This document shows, piece after piece, positions 35,001 to 35,097 of a DNA stretch of 35,097 nucleotides. How positions within the stretch are numbered: position 1 is the stretch's first letter; every line of letters begins with the position of its first letter. Under the pieces are notes generated by a model. The model made no database searches. It was not told the origin of the DNA and saw only the letters and a program-made list of their open reading frames with translations. The stretch is from Desulfobacterales bacterium (GTDB lineage Bacteria > Desulfobacterota > Desulfobacteria > Desulfobacterales > JAHEIW01). The stretch spans positions 1 to 35,097 of the forward strand of contig JASJAN010000046.1 in assembly GCA_030066985.1 (NCBI GenBank), written 5' to 3'. The position numbers were made by a program, and so were the translations under genes.

Positions 35001-35097
35001 TTCGTCCCCATCCTTCACCCCGACAAGGCAGGACATAAGCATCAGCTGCTGCGTATAGGCGGGGCATATCCTGCTCATGAAGCTGATCGGTTAAAAC
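29038..35097 (-). CDS. Giant multi-glycosyltransferase/TPR protein (5' end beyond window)
   Basis: The open frame runs off the right edge (2019 codons visible, stop 29038-29040). Residue numbers count from the ATG at 35067, which is internal. Order: C-terminal half of a GT4 domain (1-130, GEGWGRTQMEAMACGLPVIS); a full GT4 domain (about 150-525, FKFLFVGGTIMRKGIDVLL and YRGEGFGLPVAEAMACGLPV); three long TPR modules (about 530-1015); a GT2 domain (about 1060-1305, MHNDVVLPDAWLDAF); TPRs (about 1320-1560); a second GT2 domain (about 1575-1790, VCMIVKDEEKYLARCLHSVK and LILDGDEVI as DXD); and C-terminal TPRs. At least four transferase domains in one chain suggest a processive or multi-step glycan assembler. 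The ten codons before the ATG continue GT4-like sequence, so the true start lies outside. Confidence 0.92.
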   Translation of the reverse strand, partial: VLTDQLHEQDMPRLYAAADAYVLPCRGEGWGRTQMEAMACGLPVISTCWGASLDFMNADNSLLVDTKGLVEIDERAEIAFYRGQKWAEPSVEHLSELLQKVAGNTDEAQKLGQHAREEIERRWTWEKIATVAAKRLQEIGTQLNPSGKPAEIADETYRIRWEGSQFVNHSLALVNRELCIELAGRQDIELSLIPYEPHEYGPEEDPDRFGLIQERLQQALPGAADFHVRHQWPPCFTPPPEGHWIMIQPWEFGALPQDWVEPMETLVDELWVPSHHVRNVYVNSGVSPDKVFVIPNGIHYGQFNPKVTAYPLDTKKPFKFLFVGGTIMRKGIDVLLSAYTETFSCEDDVCLVIKDMGGESFYKGQNAAHLIKNIKKDPKAPEILYLTDTFKGEEMARLYTACDCLVHPYRGEGFGLPVAEAMACGLPVIVTRGGACDDFCSEESVYFIDSTKRPIQLNCYELSAPAWLLEPDKPQLNERLRFIYEHPNEAKRKGQIAANLIKSKVDWKMSADKIIDRLKALKDQPVRRFVGSSNDQTHQGMTSPQVIYQNIQETMKHKKPEEVIDALKSLASSFPDFALAHNDLGVLYYHTGHKQKAHQSYEKALQLEPDNMIFQKNLADFYYVEHGDIENALRLYISILKANPQDVETLLITGHICVSQHQFDDARVFYERVLELEPTNDTARENLEKIKRLQMNLPDKQTAEEMYQEIKPLLNNGDPQKTINALEELLQKFPDFAVAHNDLGVLFYHTGGKEKAQFHYERAVQLMPDNINFKKNLADFYCIEMGWIEDALQVYVSILKTDPQDVETLMATAQICKALEKFDDARDFFNQVLQIEPVNTEARQQIIALEKTFPGVRKSSADGGHFEKLNQTKTNTLENKTAEAMYHEIQPLLNNGDLKKAINALEELLQKFPDFAVAHNDLGVLFYHTGDKEKAQIHYERAVQLMPDNINFKKNLADFLFVELGRVEDALQIYVNILTKHPEDIETLCITGHICVALEKFDDAKEFYRRVLALEPDHADASRNLSAILDRENNKISIQSNTLKENSYPDAENGTFRPIMEASEKLDAEYETTVSIVVSLDGIQNRIKECVKSIQLHTTKPYEMLLIDGETTKGMRKWAQKLVENNDHVHLIDCSPKAGWAACINRALTKAIGSLIVLMHNDVVLPDAWLDAFLTGIKSEPNTGIIGPMVNRTTGIQQVLQAEEFDRTDFETDAAAFFDQNQHRRVRTSKLSDVCLGFRHGLIVKIGSFDEKFISAELAVEDFCKRVAAAGYQNWVAADTYVYHYDRHKANKNSGAKLSAASEDLKKYREKWNDIQNPDVNAFKTIELLTGAKEISQKGQVNQAVDALLAAIGTQPEEKRLYVALAKVLIAAKRFQDAKDALNEIPPSNGHADLQKLELLGYAEVGLSNYNAAQICLDQLLALNPKHASGLNLRGILAYHNGDRDLAEKHFQAAVKADPGYGEPYSNLGTLQLEAERQKDALASFEKGFRLAPTDLDIAANYHSLVAEIGSYERAETIVREAAALYPHNQKIKYMLIDFLIQQGKYEMAMSEIESAIIKFGMADGILAAALKIRKKLGPMTIQKSTQKVPVSVCMIVKDEEKYLARCLHSVKPLVDEMIVVDTGSTDQSRDLAIAFGAKVYDYQWRNDFAAARNFSISQASGDWILILDGDEVISSLDYDRFNEIVAQKPNSPVAYNITTRNYNPLANFVGWVPNDGQYPAEEAAIGWLPSEKVRLFYGKDQISFEGAVHELVDPVLHRKNIKIKDCGIPIHHYGRLDKAKLDRKGEIYFEIGQKKLSETGEDVNALRELAIQATILERNQEALDLWQRLLTVNPFPELAAIAYVNMGTVYSRLEDFEAAMDVAQKALKYDPELKEAQYNYAVAELHCGNAPAAVKTLENLLRGFPDYPPARFILSAAYCCADQKQKGLEGLKQQKNTSMGKFLEMPSLELGQSLIAAHQIHYALLVLGAAIECDIVNKEIIELFTECIKLNDKNRNMSEIPSSDLAHHQPDTFDNLSH
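32228..32396 (-). repeat. Internal duplication, copy A (169 nt)
   Basis: This segment and 32765-32933 differ at only two positions over 169 nt (T/A near 32289 and T/C near 32306). They lie 537 nt apart, a multiple of three, and encode the same part of successive TPR modules in the giant glycosyltransferase. The flanking parts of the modules are much more diverged. Confidence 0.9.
32765..32933 (-). repeat. Internal duplication, copy B (169 nt)
   Basis: Near-identical partner of 32228-32396 (167 of 169 positions by eye). It encodes ALEELLQKFPDFAVAHNDLG and the following TPR up to FKKNLADF. A third, clearly older copy of the module lies around 33260-33420 with many differences. The identity patch therefore points to recent duplication or gene conversion within the array. 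Confidence 0.9.

Overview
The window is a chromosomal flagellar locus of a Gram-negative, polarly flagellated-type bacterium. Gene order, the sigma-54/NtrC-type regulatory cascade and the base composition (about half G+C by eye, not computed) fit a Desulfobacterota (deltaproteobacterial) organism such as a marine sulfate reducer. That taxonomic call is an inference from gene content, not a database match.

Almost everything from 1 to 24025 is on the minus strand, so transcription runs right to left. In transcription order: a small regulatory protein and an HDOD protein (24025-22831); an FlrA/FleQ-like sigma-54 activator without a receiver domain (22198-21137); the two-component pair FlrB/FlrC (20552-17986); flgB-flgC-fliE-fliF-fliG-fliH-fliI-fliJ (17655-11138, rod, MS ring, switch and export ATPase); fliK-flgD-flgE-flbD (10739-6593, hook); and motA, two motB-type genes, fliL-fliM-fliN-fliO-fliP-fliQ-fliR (6138 to the left edge, stator, C ring and export gate; fliR is cut by the edge). 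In front of each of these last five blocks I find a sigma-54 (-24/-12) promoter with exact GG-N10-GC spacing. This suggests the cascade FlrA-like -> flrBC -> structural operons.

On the plus strand, 24615-26395 holds a flagellin-flbT-flaF cassette. Its flagellin resembles alphaproteobacterial flagellins. A sigma-28-like promoter lies about 265 nt upstream, and the long leader can fold a hairpin that presents an orphan Shine-Dalgarno sequence in its loop. A bidirectional terminator (26467-26492) closes the cassette. Facing it on the minus strand are two glycosylation genes: a TPR/O-GlcNAc-transferase (SPINDLY-type) protein, and the last 2019 codons of a giant protein with at least four glycosyltransferase domains interleaved with TPR blocks. 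The giant gene runs off the right edge. Together they look like a flagellin glycosylation island.

The observations I rate highest are these. (1) There are two tandem MotB-type genes behind one motA, and the first has Gly at the position of the essential ion-binding Asp, which suggests a heteromeric stator. (2) The multi-glycosyltransferase megaprotein contains a nearly identical 169-nt internal duplication. (3) The sigma-54 promoter set is complete enough to read the regulatory hierarchy. (4) An alphaproteobacterial-type flagellin-FlbT-FlaF cassette sits in this background. (5) Several intergenic repeats occur, including 7-nt-period arrays between fliI and fliJ and a long stem in the flgB leader. 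No tRNA, rRNA, CRISPR or transposase was seen.
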